From assembly GCA_963691655.1 (NCBI GenBank), contig OY829326.1, positions 85,801,235 through 85,865,234 of the forward strand: a stretch of DNA of 64,000 nucleotides. The letters run 5' to 3'. Origin of the DNA: Toxonevra muliebris. Taxonomy: Eukaryota > Arthropoda > Insecta > Diptera > Pallopteridae. The position numbers were made by a program, and so were the translations under genes. Shown here one piece after another: positions 46,914 through 57,898 of the stretch; within the stretch, counting starts at the first letter, position 1; every line of letters starts with the position of its first letter. Below the pieces are notes generated by a model. The model did no database searches. It was not told the origin of the DNA and worked only from the letters and a program-made list of their open reading frames with translations.

Positions 46914-47467
46914 TACCGTGCCACAAATTTTCAACGAAATTTTCGAGAGATTTTCCAGTAATTTGGGGTCGCTGATCACAACTGCGTACACAGTTTTTCT
47001 CCATCACATTTAGTTCTCCCATAATATGGACCTGATTTCGGAAAAATGGGGTCTTTAGGGGCTATTAAGTAATTTGTTTATTTCAGCAGATACGAATTTG
47101 ATGTCTGAAGCAAAGTTGTTAAACACAAAGAGATAAACAATTTTTATGTAAACACTTTTCCTCCATCTCTTACACTTTCTCTTGAAAATGGGGGTTTAAG
47201 TCCCCTTTTCAATAAATGGCCGATAAAACAGAAACCGTTGAGAAAATTATTATACCGTTTTCGGAGAAAATAACTGTTGAAATAAAAAAAAAATTCTTAA
47301 CAGCCCCTGAAGACCCCATTTTTCCGACTTCAGGTCCATATTGTGGGAAAACTAGATGTGATGGACAAAAACTTAGAACCCAGTCGTGATAAGCGACCCT
47401 AAATTACTATAAAACCGTTAGAAAATCTCGCGCATAAGACAAAAGTTGAAAATTTTTTGCACTGTGT
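46914..47467. mobile_element. Foldback element with arms of about 170 bp
   Basis: The left arm (for example GGGGTCGCTGATCACAACTG, CTCCATCACATTTAGTTCTC, ATATGGACCTGATTTCGGAA, AAATGGGGTCTTTAGGGGCT) recurs inverted on the right (GGGTCGCTTATCACGACTGG, GTCCATCACATCTAGTTTTC, ATATGGACCTGAAGTCGGAA, AAATGGGGTCTTCAGGGGCT). The spacer is about 200 bp. There is no ORF. A short fragment of the family lies near 25,147. Exact ends and target duplication are unclear. Confidence 0.65.
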
Positions 47468-47534
47468 TATCATTGTTTTGCATTGCGATTAGAACTTTGT
47501 TTCATAGACTGAATAAATCAAATAAAAAAATAAA

Positions 47535-49510
47535 TAATATATGGCCGTGTAAGGGTTTCGAAAAAATGCACCCCTGAGGATGTTTGGCCAGATAGAAAAC
47601 CAACCTTGAAAGTTTTCGGATGCAAAGTAGTTGTCCAAGTGCCAAAAGTAAAGCATAAGAACCTTGATTCAAAAGGCAATGCATTGCTTTATTGGGTACT
47701 GTGCAACATAAAAGGTATATAGGTTTATGAATCCGAGCTCTGGGAGGCCACTGTGAGTCGAACTGCAGTTTTTCTAGAGAATCAGTTTTTTTGTAGTAAA
47801 AATAAAAATAACTCAAACAATGAATGGAAAATTCTTCGGTTTTCACAAATGAAGTAGAGCCGGATGATGTGTTTTTCACCGACGACGAGGAAGCAGAAGG
47901 GGAAGTTGTTTGTGTTTCAGAAACAAGTTGGCATTGAGCCAAGAAGGTCTACGAGGGTAAAAATACCGGTTGAGCGATATACCAATTTAGGCATTGAAAC
48001 GTCGCTGAATGTCCCACAAACTGTTCAAGAAGCTAAGAAAAGCCTACAATCGGCACAATGACAGAGAGCTATGGAGGAGGAATGCCAGTCATTGAGAAAA
48101 ATAGTACTTGGTTATCCTGCAATCTGCCTCCAGGGAAAAAAGCAATAGCCAACAAGTGGTATTTTAAAATTAAAAGGGGTTCTGATGGTAAAGTGGGATG
48201 GTTTAAGGCATAACTGGTGATTAAAGGATATTCAAAGCGAAAAGGAATAGACTATGAGAAAACATTTTCACCTGTAGTTCGATATTCATCGATTCGACTT
48301 TTACTGGCGACAACTGCTAAATACGATCTGGATATTGAACAAATGGATGTAGTGACGTCATTTCTGCAAAGTGACCTTAAGGAAGATATCTACATGGAGT
48401 ATCCGGAAGGGTTTGATGGTGAACCAGGTAAAGTGTGTCGCAGTATGACTTGAAACAGGCAAGTCGCTGCTGGAACGAGAAATTAAGTAGCACCTTGAGA
48501 AGATTTGAATCAGTCAAAGACAGACTCATGCGTATATTACTATGTAGAAGGGGAAATAGCAATTTATGTTGAGGACATTTTAATTTTTTCGAATAATTCT
48601 GCATACAAAAAAAAGGTAAAGAATTTTTTAAAGAATAATTTCAAGATCAAGGATATTGGAACAGCTAATTTCATACTTCGAATGAAGATAACTCGCGATA
48701 GGAGGATGGGAAAGCTCTGGATAGATCAGGAATGCTACTTCAAAGATATTTTGGAAAGGTTCAACATGGGTAATTGTAAGGTCTTGAATACACCGGTTGA
48801 TGTTAATCAAAAGTTGTCGTCGGAGTTTTGTTCAAAAAGTTATGAAGAAACTAAAAAAGTGCAGGAAGTCCCATATCAAAAAGCAATATGGAGTCTGTTG
48901 TATGCTGCTCAGATAAGTAGACCGGACATCTCATTGCAGTGGGGTGTTATCAAAATTTAATATAAATCATGGAAGAGCGCATTGGATTGCAGTAAAACGT
49001 GTGTTTCGTTACCTGAAAACTACTTTGGATTACAAGCTAGCATTCAAAAGACAACCCAGTGGTAAGGTAACCGGTTTTACAGATGCAGATTGGGCGAGTG
49101 ATTTAGATAGTCGACGTTCAACCACAGGATACGCATTTGCATATCAAGGGGGTTGTGTTGCGTGGAGCTCAAAGCGGCAAACTAGAGTCGCATTATCAAC
49201 GACAGAAGCGAAATACAGATCTATCGTTTGGTTGAAGGCGTTGTATGCAGAAATAACTCAAGTTAAACAGGGATGGTGGATTTTGTATTCAGACAACAAA
49301 AGCTCGATTGATTTAGCACACAACAATATGTATCACGCGAGTTCTTAACACATTGATTTCAGGCATCACTTCATAAGGGGCTTAGTCGAGAAGGATTTCG
49401 TTACCATTAAGCATATTGGCACTGAAGATATGGCCGCCGATATACTTACAAAATCATTACCAATCAAACTATTTAACGCATGTAGACACAAACTTGGTGT
49501 AACAAAATTA
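47535..49510 (+). pseudogene. Ty1/copia pol relic (integrase end, RT, RNase H)
   Basis: The plus strand gives the integrase C-terminus (CTPEDVWPDRKPTLKVFGCK), a linker (EPRRSTRVKIPVERY), RT (LPPGKKAIANKWYFKIKRGS, GYSKRKGIDYEKTFSPVVRY, MDVVTSFLQSDLKEDIYMEY, DLKQASRCWNEKL) and the catalytic box IYVEDILIFSNN. The connection and RNase H follow (VKRVFRYLKTTLDYKLAF, GFTDADWASDLDSRRSTTGY, SDNKSSIDLAHN, EDMAADILTKSLP). The YVDD box of copia elements reads YVED, replacing a catalytic Asp with Glu. Frameshifts occur near 48,110, 48,450 and 48,945, and there are stops near 47,720 and 49,348. No LTRs, primer site or gag were recognised, so this is a decayed fragment. Confidence 0.88.
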
Positions 49511-49822
49511 TATTTATCTTCATATTCCATTATTACTATATGCTTTGTATTATATGTCACTTGAATAAAATATTTTCAACTAACAAGAAGTCCTATCACA
49601 AAAATAAAGTTAAATATAACGAATCCAGTTTTATATAAACACTAAATTTTATTCAGATTATTAATGGGTATTCGAATCGAAATCATTTTCGTACTTTTCA
49701 ATCTTGAGCAAATGAGCTCTTTGCACAAAATTGTTAACGTAGAAAAGTTTATTTTATTTATTATGTATAGGAAGTACAAGTTGTGAACTAGTATTTAATA
49801 ATGATAGATTTAATTAACTTAA

Positions 49823-50172
49823 AACTAAATAATTACATTGAATGTTATAAGATAATAAATAAGTTAAATATTTCAACCAATCGTTATGCAAAATATTTTA
49901 AAATAAAATTTTTAAATTTGTTTGCGTTGCTAATTTTATGCAAATAAGGTGATAGCGAATTCCAAAGACGTATCGAGTACATATAAAATTGTCGAAACTA
50001 AATAATTACATTGAATGTAATAATATGTATAATAAATAAGTTAAATATTTCAACCAATCGTTATGCAAAATATTTTAAAATAAAATTTTTAAATTTGTTT
50101 GCGTTGCTAATTTTATGCAAATAAGGTGATAGCGAATTCCAAAGACGTATCGAGTACATATAAAATTGTCGA
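49823..50172 (-). repeat. Tandem duplication of a LINE 3' end, 173 and 177 bp
   Basis: Units 49,823-49,995 and 49,996-50,172 are nearly identical, differing mainly by a few bases around 50,020. On the minus strand each unit carries the last ORF2 codons (FYMYSIRLWNSLSPYLHKIS, then NANKFKNFILKYFA and a stop) plus about 65 bp of 3' UTR. About 49,560-49,820 is AT-rich with nothing recognised. Confidence 0.85.
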
Positions 50173-51195
50173 TCTGGCGAAATGGAACTAAATTCTTTGA
50201 GCGAGGGACTTGCAAATTTATTATAAAGGTAATTAGTTGAGTTCCTAAGTATTTATTATTTTATGTAACATGACCAGAGGTCTGATATTCAATAAATCGT
50301 TAAATTTTAAGCCATAAATTTTTTAGAATCTATAGAGACATGGTCGTAGCGCTGCAGGCCAAAAATATATCTTGCGATGTTGTTGTAGAGAATATTAAGT
50401 TTCTGTTTGCTATCAAAGTCATAATTTGCAAATATTTATTATCCATACAATGAAATGGGGATGCGTTTTGACAAGCAATATTCTTATTCTGTACGGTGTG
50501 AAATACTGCGAAGGCCATAAATTATGGAGCATTGCATACACTTGACCAGAGACAGATTGATGTGATTAGTCCACGTTAACCGTCTATTGAAAATGATTCC
50601 TAGATTCTTCACAGTATTATCAAAATCAATATTTGCGCCATTTAATATTATATTTGGAAAATTATCTGTCATAATTAATTTTTTATGAATAACAATGCAC
50701 TTAGATTTTTGAGAGTTAAGTTCCAAGCCATTTACCAGTACCCATTGATTTACACCTTCAAGGGTTTTATTTAAATTAGCGACACATACATCTATACAAC
50801 CCAGGCTACAACTAGAATACAATTGCACATCATCTGCATTCATTTGGACGTTGCAATTTTCTAAAACTGTGTGGAGGTCATTGTTATAGATAGAAAAGAG
50901 GAGGGAACCTAATATGGATCCTTGAGGTAGTTGGCAGGAATGATGACATGGAGTTCCAGCACAAACTGCCTGTGATCTTTCACAAAGGTAAGAAGAAAGT
51001 TGATTTGTCGCTGTGGTTGAAAAGTTGAATATTTGGAAAGTTTAACATAAAATGTACGATGATTAACTGTGTCAAATGCTTTTGAGTGGTCTAATTGTGT
51101 TAAGAAGGTCATGTTGTTGTTATCAAGATTATGTCGAATTTTTTCTATTAGATCGATTAAGGCTGTCATACATCCACGGTTACGTCTAAATCCTG
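50000..51195 (-). pseudogene. LINE reverse transcriptase and 3' end, 5'-truncated
   Basis: From 51,195 the minus strand reads SGFRRNRGCMTALIDLIEKI, QLDHSKAFDTVNH (catalytic Asp), LPQGSILGSLLFSIYNNDL, then NADDVQLYSSC (the YADD box with Tyr replaced by Asn), NGLELNSQKSKCIVIH, KNLGIIFNRRLTW, LNILYNNIARYIFGLQRYDH and SIRLWNSLSPYLHKISNANK to a stop. This is the RT palm, thumb and C-terminus of an APE-type LINE, clade unresolved. A frameshift lies near 50,990, and further stops occur between 50,480 and 50,220. The 5' end is cut at the RT fingers. The 3' end continues into the tandemly duplicated tail. Confidence 0.85.
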
Positions 51196-51367
51196 ATTAC
51201 CTTCAAATTCATAAGAAGAATCCAAAATATTTTCATTATTTTTCAATGAGATGGTAATATTCTAACAGTTAAACTATTTCGCATCTGCAATATTTGCATT
51301 GAACGCTCACATCTTAGTGATCTAAATCGCACTTTCGCTATTTCACACTTTTGCATCAACGCGTTAA

Positions 51368-52038
51368 GGGGACCGTCTGGTCTATCGCCCTTGAATTTGA
51401 CGAGTTTTTTGGATTATTTTTTAAATGAAAATAATGAGCAATAGTATTTAAACTTTATTTTTATTTTATTACTTTAACCATATACAAAAATATTAAAAAA
51501 AAATTATAATTTTAAGTAAACTAAAATTGGTGTTGCAGTTGCCCTCTTCAGAAAATCGGATCTTGTTGGTTAGTCATGTTTTAGATCTTCCATTGATCTA
51601 AAAAAAAAAAAATTAAAATCAGTATGAGTGTAGTTATCGCAGGAACTAGAATGAAAAAAAAATTAGACAAAATGGCGCGTTGTTGGAATTTACGTTACGA
51701 AAACAGACCGTTTTTTATTACTTTTTGTATATAAAAAGTAAGAAGTATTCAACGTGGTTCCAGCGATAAGCACTGGTTTACTGAACAATATAGTAAAATT
51801 TAAGACGAATCGTAGTAGTTTTTTTTTGTGTCACGCCGTGCAGAAAAATATAGTTTCGAGTTAAATGAGTTTAAACTTCGGTCGGCCCTTTTACCTGCTT
51901 TTGCGCTCACCTGCTAAATATATTGTAGAAGTCGAAATTCTGGAAATATTGATACGAAAATTTGACAGTATACTTTTAAAAGCCTTTACTTTTGAGATAT
52001 AAAAAAATAGATTTTTTGAAAAATCTAGACCGGGGGCC
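51368..52038. mobile_element. TTAA-flanked 671-bp element
   Basis: TTAA flanks both sides (51,364-51,367 and 52,039-52,042). The ends read GGGGACCGTCTGGTCTA and, inverted, GGCCCCCGGTCTAGA, sharing CCG and GGTCTA. TTAA duplication is characteristic of piggyBac and Kolobok elements. No transposase ORF is present, so it would be non-autonomous. Confidence 0.5.
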
Positions 52039-52104
52039 TTAATACACTAAGTGAATTTTTCCAATCTTCGGTAAACGCATCCCACGCTACATCAATCCAG
52101 ACTT

Positions 52105-52762
52105 CGCTAATGTGCCCAAGCGGGGCACTAGATCTTCAAAATAAACTTCTACTGTTCCAAATGCTTCCTCATCGAATGCTCCTGCTGCTGGCTCTCGTCC
52201 TGCACCAGTTTTTTCACCTATCGTTGAAGTGCTGGATGCTGCTCCTGTACTGGACGTTCACGTTGATACGGGTGTTACTATTGCTGATGTTACTTTGTCT
52301 GCTTCGTATGCTGATGTTGCCGCAGCTAGCCCTTCACTTTCTAATTCTGTTATACTGCCTGACATTGAACACTTAACTGTTGTTGATGCTTAATCTGTTG
52401 CTGTCTCCTCACCTATTCCTTCAGCCTGCGATGAAGTGCTACCCTTGTTCAACCTGTCACTATGAAAATCTGTTTTTGTTTCGAGACTAACCGGAGCAAC
52501 TTCCAAAGCTGATGTTACCGCTTACATCAATTGCAAACTTGTTTCGAACTTGCTGGGAAATTTGAGCGTGAAATTGCCTCATTTAAAATCATTCCTCCTG
52601 CATTTCTGTTTGACCGTATTGTGTCGAAGGATTTCTGGCTAGACCAAATTGTAGTCCATGAATTTGTACCACGCAAAAAAGGCATATCTCTACCAATTTC
52701 ATCACGTCCCTCTGGGTCGCTACCTCCAAAAAACGGCGTGAACCTATTGAGAAATGGCCACT
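52105..52762 (+). pseudogene. ORF1 of a Jockey/CR1-like LINE (element E)
   Basis: An Ala/Ser/Val-rich linker reads from about 52,135 (TSTVPNASSSNAPAAGSRPA, TGVTIADVTLSASYADVAAA) to a stop near 52,390. It is followed by a C-terminal ORF1 domain: FVSRLTGATSKADVTAYINC, then after a frameshift near 52,545 FEREIASFKIIPPAFLFDRI, VSKDFWLDQIVVHEFVPRKK and SSRPSGSLPPKN. A leucine-rich open stretch over 52,110-52,376 in another frame is a shadow of the linker. The domain resembles the ORF1 C-terminus found just upstream of ORF2 in such LINEs. Confidence 0.65.
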
Positions 52763-52784
52763 AGCAGTAAATGATCATCTATCG

Positions 52785-53430
52785 GCAGCTGTTCCTAATC
52801 GCATCAAAATTTACTTTCAAAATATCGCTGGCATTAGAACGAAATCTCGCAATCTGCGTGTCATGACCTCGCAATTGGATTACAACATAATCGTTCTCTT
52901 AGAGACATGGCTTAACTAGGATTTCTTCGATCAAGAATTTTTCGCCCCTAATTTATTTAATGTTTTTCGCAAAGACCGTGGTGACATTAAAACTGGCAAT
53001 TTTTCTTATTTAAAAGAAAAAAATCATTAAAATAAATAAAACAATTGATTGTTTCTACTGATATTGAAATGTATTTTAAGCATTTATTTTTAAATGCCTA
53101 TTCGTCATCGTTTTAACTTTGAAAAAAATGCATCAACCTGAATTTGAATTTTTGTTATACGAGGGGGCGCGCCGCACAGTGGTTTGACTCCATAGAAAGT
53201 GCGTAAAAAAATTTAAGGAATCATCTGAGCATAACGATTTTTTCCTTCATCTGTATTTTACAAAGAGAAACGTGCCAATTCTATAGCAGAAGTTGCTAAT
53301 CTTTTTGCTGATTTGTTGATTTTGGATCGCATACTCTATCGTCTGATGATGTGGTTAATGCTATTATTAACCCATTAATTTTAATAATAATTCCCCACAT
53401 AATTTTAATCCAAGAACAATGGGTGTTTAA
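52785..53430 (+). pseudogene. ORF2 start and linker of LINE element E
   Basis: The endonuclease N-terminus reads RIKIYFQNIAGIRTKSRNLR, MTSQLDYNIIVLLETWLN, stop, then DFFDQEFFAPNLFNVFRKDR. The catalytic ETW block is kept. The sequence breaks off near 52,990 and about 250 bp of AT-rich DNA follows. Linker-like sequence resumes at about 53,265 (KRANSIAEVANLFADL, then SHTLSSDDVVNAIINPL) and stops at the boundary of the LOA copy near 53,435. Confidence 0.65.
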
Positions 53431-53439
53431 CAGACGCGT

Positions 53440-55785
53440 ATGCGGATTGGGAGGAGTTAAGTAGGTTTCCATCCTTTATTGTGAAGGAGTGGTTCGTCCA
53501 CGTTCTTGCATGATTATGCAGAAAGCGGTTGACTGCACGACGTTAAGACAATTTTGCTGTCAAGACCTTGTTGCAGTTAAAATAAAGTACCGTTATGGGG
53601 AGGTGTGGTAGAGACTATTGTTGTTTCGGCTTACCTTTCCTACGATTCTATTATGCCCCCTCCTACGAGGGAGTTGATGGAAGTCGTACGATACGCGGAA
53701 TCAAACATCTTAGGACTTATAGTGGGCTGTGACGCCAATGCTCAGAACACTATCTGGGGGAGCATCAAATGTAACTTCAGGGGGAATAAGCTGTTGGTTT
53801 TCATTCTGTCATACCGACTGGTAATTCAAAATGTTGGCACCAGCCCGACATTTGTTACTAGTAGGAGACAGGAGGTGATTGATCTGACACTATCAAACAG
53901 TATAGTGGCTGATCAAATCACCAGAAGGCGAGTTCTTAGAGATGACTCCCTTTCGGACCACCGTTACATAGAGTTTCGGCTTCCTGCGGCCGCAATCCTC
54001 GAAAATCGGATTGGACACGATTTGGTGAGCTGGTCGAAGAAAGAATTCGCGTCGTTCCTAAACTCCGGACAATAGAGTCAATCGAGGAATACTCTAATAC
54101 ATTAGGGCGAATCTTGGTTGATTGCTATGAGATGGTGTGCTCGGAACGTAGGAGTAGACAAGGTAAGGCGGTCCCTTAGTGGAACGCTGAGCTTTCGAAA
54201 CTCCGGAAAACCTCCAGGAAGCTTTTGAATCGAGCCCTTAAATCTCGGTTGGAAGCAGACTGGACTGCCTACCGTCAGCTGCAAAAAGACTGCAAGATGA
54301 AGATGAAATATTTAAAACTGGACTCTTATAGAAATTTTTGCAGTGAGATGGTAGATCAGAAGGGTTCGGCGAGGTTATGCAAAGTTCTTCAAAGAGACCG
54401 GACGGCTAAGCTGGACTTTAAGTCCCCTGGACCCGACGGCATTTATCCAATCAAGCCAAAGCGGAGAGGGACAAATCTTATGACGATTCTGGAAAGGATC
54501 TTCACGGTTTGTCTTGCTCATGGATATATTCCACGTCTTTGGTCCTCGGTTAAAGTTGTATTTATTCCTAAACCGGGAAGGGATAACTACGCTACCGAAG
54601 AGTTTCCGACCGATAAGCTTGACATCGTTTTTGCTTAAAAGTCTGGAACGCATGGTCGAGAAGCACATCAGGCTGAAGGTTCTAAGGCAAAACCCTCTCA
54701 ATTCTCGACAACATGCTTATCAGAGTGGAAAATCCTGTGAATCAGCTCTTCACGACTGTGTTTGTACAGTTGAACAAGGGCTGGAATCAGGGAGCTACAT
54801 CCTGGGAGTGTTTGTCGATATCGAAGGGGCTTTTGACTACCTTCGACTCGATGTGATCATGCGTTTTGCATCCGCTTCGGAAGAAGATATGAAGTCAGGT
54901 TCCCGAAACGTGATCAGTGGTTAAGTCCAGAGACTGTACTCCGGGGTCTTCGTCATGTTTTCTATACCGAGGGATCCAAAACCTCAAACGGTACTGGATC
55001 CGGTTGGTACTTGGACGATGAGGCCAAATACTCTGTTTCTACTGGAAAGAAGGCGTCAGTCTTCCTAACGGAGGTTTTCGCTATTCTAGACGTGGTGAGC
55101 TGGATAATTGAGAAGAGGTGGCATGGGAAGTGCATAGGTATCTGCTCTGATAGTCAAGCTGCACTGAAGGCTCTTGCTATCTCTGTCAGCTCCTCAAAAT
55201 TGGTCAGCGAGTGTAAGGAAAAACTAAATAGTGTTGCAAAACACAATAAGTTATGCCTTATATGGGTTCCAGGACACTGGTATTGCAGGGAATGAACTAG
55301 CTAATGAGGGCTCTGCAATTACACCATGGGATCCGGAACCCACGAAATCGTGGGTTCTATCCATAAAGGAAGATGGTCCGAGCTTGACTCCTGCAGAACA
55401 GCAAAGTGCTTCGTGAGACAACCTAATAGGAAATCAGCGGAATTTCTTCTCAAACTGAGAAGAAAGGACCTGAGGTTACTGGTGGGTGTCATCACAGGCG
55501 TTCGTGAGAATCAGATTAAGGCTGTTGGGTAGTGATGTCTTGAGTATGAATAATGCCCATACTCTCCCTCTTCCTGAGCTTCTAAGGTTCATCAGTGAAA
55601 CAAAGAAGTTCGAGATTAAGAGACCCTAGACCTTTATTTCTCCCATTTATCCCGACATAACTTTACTGTGTCTCTACTCTCTTTTACTGGTTCTATCCTT
55701 GGGTATAGCACAATGGTCTTCGTTGACTGAGTGCTTTGGATAAGTCCAGCCCACCCACAACTCTAAACTCTTACCCATTAAGGAC
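53440..55785 (+). pseudogene. LOA-type LINE copy A2, internally deleted
   Basis: The plus strand gives the endonuclease C-terminal half (IVGCDANAQNTIWGS, RLVIQNVGTSPTFVTSRRQE, LRDDSLSDHRYIEFRL, with the catalytic SDH intact), linker (KLRKTSRKLLNRALKSRLEA, DSYRNFCSEMVDQKGSARLC), RT fingers (SPGPDGIYPI, GYIPRLWSSVKVVFIPKPGR, HAYQSGKSCESALHDCV, FVDIEGAFD), RNase H (FYTEGSKTSNGTGSGWYLDD, GICSDSQAALKALAI, LIWVPGH) and the C-terminal end (VRIRLRLLGSDVLSMNNAHT, then KKFEIKRP and a stop at about 55,630). The RT after GAFD, with YADD and thumb, is missing (junction near 54,875). The C-terminal knuckle is also deleted near 55,500. The 3' UTR ends at about 55,783, as in copy A1. The endonuclease start is missing. 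Confidence 0.85.
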
Positions 55786-55829
55786 AAGCTGGAACCAAAG
55801 TAGATAGATCAAAGAGGTAACTTAAGAAA

Positions 55830-57044
55830 AAATTGTTTTTGAACTTGGCTCAAGAACGGCTCAACGACAAGGTGCCATATGGCACCACTAGGCATTACTG
55901 GGTTAAGCTCAAATATTCTCACAAACCGGATATGGATGCTCTCTCTGCTTTCTTCTTTAAAAATTGCTCATCACTTGTTTCCTCTCTTTTGATCATTTAC
56001 AATAAATCACTTGCTTCTGGGGTATTGATTAATGCTTGGAAATTTGCGTTTGTTTCCTCAATATAAGTGGCAATAAAAATAATATCGAGAATTACAGGCC
56101 AATACCGAAATTGTGCTCCACATTGCTGTGAAAAGTTTGATTTGCGTAAATCAACATGGATTTATTTCTTTACGGTCTAATATTTCAAATCTTGCGATTT
56201 TTACGGATGACTGCATTTCTTCTTTCCAAGACGGTTTCCAAGTTGATGCAATCTATACAGATATCTCTAAGGCCTTTGATAGGGTAAGCCATGATATTTT
56301 AACCCGCAAGCTAAAAAGCTTGGGTTTCCACTCAGTTTTCTTGGAATGGATTAGCTTGTACTTAATCAATCGTTGTTCTGCTGTAGTTATTAATGATGTC
56401 TCTTCGATGCCCTTTACTGCCTCATCGGTTGTTCCTCAAAGTAGTATTTTGGGGCCTTTGCTTTTTGTGTTTTTCATAAATTATATTAGCAGCTGTTTTA
56501 CAAATATAAAATTCCTGCTCTGTGTAGATGATTTAAAAATGTACCGCATCATTAAGAACTCATCGGATGCTTTGAAGCTGTAATCTGAACTTGATGTGCT
56601 TTCATGGTGCAGATAAAATCGTTTACCCCTGAACATTAATAAATGTTTTCAAATCTCATTTTTAAGGTCCACTTAGACTTAAGTGTTATCCTTGATTCGA
56701 ACCTTACTTTTTCCAGCCATATTAACTACATAGTGTCGAAAGCTTACTCCATTCTTGCCTTTGTCCGTCGTAATTGTTAAATTACTATTTACTACTTTTG
56801 TCCGCTCGGTTTCAGAGTATGCCGCCTTTATTTGGAGAACGTATCATGCTTGCCATATTAATCGCCTTGAATGCATTCAAAAAGTCTTTCTGCGATTTGC
56901 GCTTCGTTCACTGAATTTCTCTGAATCAATTCCCTCCTGCAATGCTTGCTGTTTGCTTTTGAATTTTAAAAACCCTTCAGAGTAGAAGATCAATTCAATC
57001 TATGTCTCTAAGTTTTGATTATGATGATCTGTAATAATATTGTA
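55830..57044 (+). pseudogene. RT and C-terminus of LINE element E
   Basis: The plus strand reads MDALSAFFFKNCSSLVSSLL, INAWKFAFVSSI, NIENYRPIPKLCST (after frameshifts), NQHGFISLRSNISNLAIFTD, DAIYTDISKAFDRVSHDILT (catalytic Asp), VVPQSSILGPLLFVFFINYI, CVDDLKMYRIIKNSSDALKL and SVSEYAAFIWRTYHACHINR, ending SMSLSFDYDDL. The PQGS box reads PQSS and YADD reads CVDD. Stops occur at about 56,065, 56,581 and 56,780. It continues the linker at 53,265-53,430, from which the LOA copy A2 separates it. Its 3' end abuts the oppositely oriented RTE-like element at 57,044. Confidence 0.85.
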
Positions 57045-57898
57045 TTCATCATCATCATCAATTCCTTTTGTCCCGAATGGACCTCCAAAAAACGTTTCCA
57101 TCGCGTACGGTCCTTCGCAATGACTTTAATTTCTATAAATGACTTTCCGGTAGCACTTATCTCCTTTTCAAGCGTTCTCTTCCATGTGCCTCTTGGTCGA
57201 CCTTGTCGTCTGCTACCTTGCGGGTTCCATTCTAGCGCCTGTCTGCAGATTTCAGTTGGATCCTTTCGTAAGGTATGCCCGATCCATTTCCACTTTCTAA
57301 GTTTTATCTCAGACTGGATGGGTATTTGCTTTCTCTGATCCCAAAGATCTGCGATGGTGATTGTTCTGGGCTACCAGATGCGCAAAATCCGCCGTAGGTA
57401 CTTGTTGATGAAAACTTGTAGTTCGTTGGCGAGCAGGTCCGTCATCAACCATGTTTCGATGAGGACCTCCAGACTTTGTTAAGTTGCGCAGACGCGCCAC
57501 GGACTTTGCAATTCTAAACTGAATGTCATCTGCTGCACCGTCGTCTGTAGAGATAATGCTTCCCAAGTAAGTGAAGTTGTCGACATTTTCAATATTAGCA
57601 TTTGTTGCTAACACGTTCCGCCACGTTCACTCTTAGCGATTTTGTTTTCTTCGTATTGATCGTTAGTCCAAACTTCTTGGATTCTGGAACCAAGCCGTCG
57701 ATCTTATTGTGCATGTCTGGATTCTTCTATGAAATGCGAAATAAGACACCCTTGTCGGACGTCTGATATCGAATCGAACGTTGATGGTAGGCTGCCATTA
57801 TGCTGAGCTCTACATTTGAAACCAGCATACTGAACTTTGATTAAGTTGATGATATTCGGCGAAATACCTCTTCGGCGCAGCGCATCCCAGATGCACTC
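56110..57898 (+). repeat. First copy of a near-identical duplication
   Basis: This segment aligns without gaps to 62,212-64,000, the window end, at a constant offset of 6,102 bp. By eye I find three differences: 56,945 C versus 63,047 T, 57,399 T versus 63,501 C, and 57,651 T versus 63,753 C. It contains parts of two oppositely oriented LINEs. Similarity ends abruptly just left of 56,110. Confidence 0.92.

Noticed and set aside
47502..47942. 146-codon minus-strand ORF
   Set aside because: It is antisense to the copia integrase end and linker, which read on the plus strand with clear domain motifs.
52110..52376. Leucine-rich 88-codon ORF that looks like a membrane protein
   Set aside because: It is a frame-shifted reading of the Ala/Ser/Val-rich linker of LINE ORF1. 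The Leu content comes from the codon pattern of that linker.
57015..57338. Cysteine-containing 107-codon plus-strand ORF, present twice in the window
   Set aside because: It is antisense to the RTE-like LINE C-terminus, and its recurrence at 63,117 is due to the 6,102-bp repeat.
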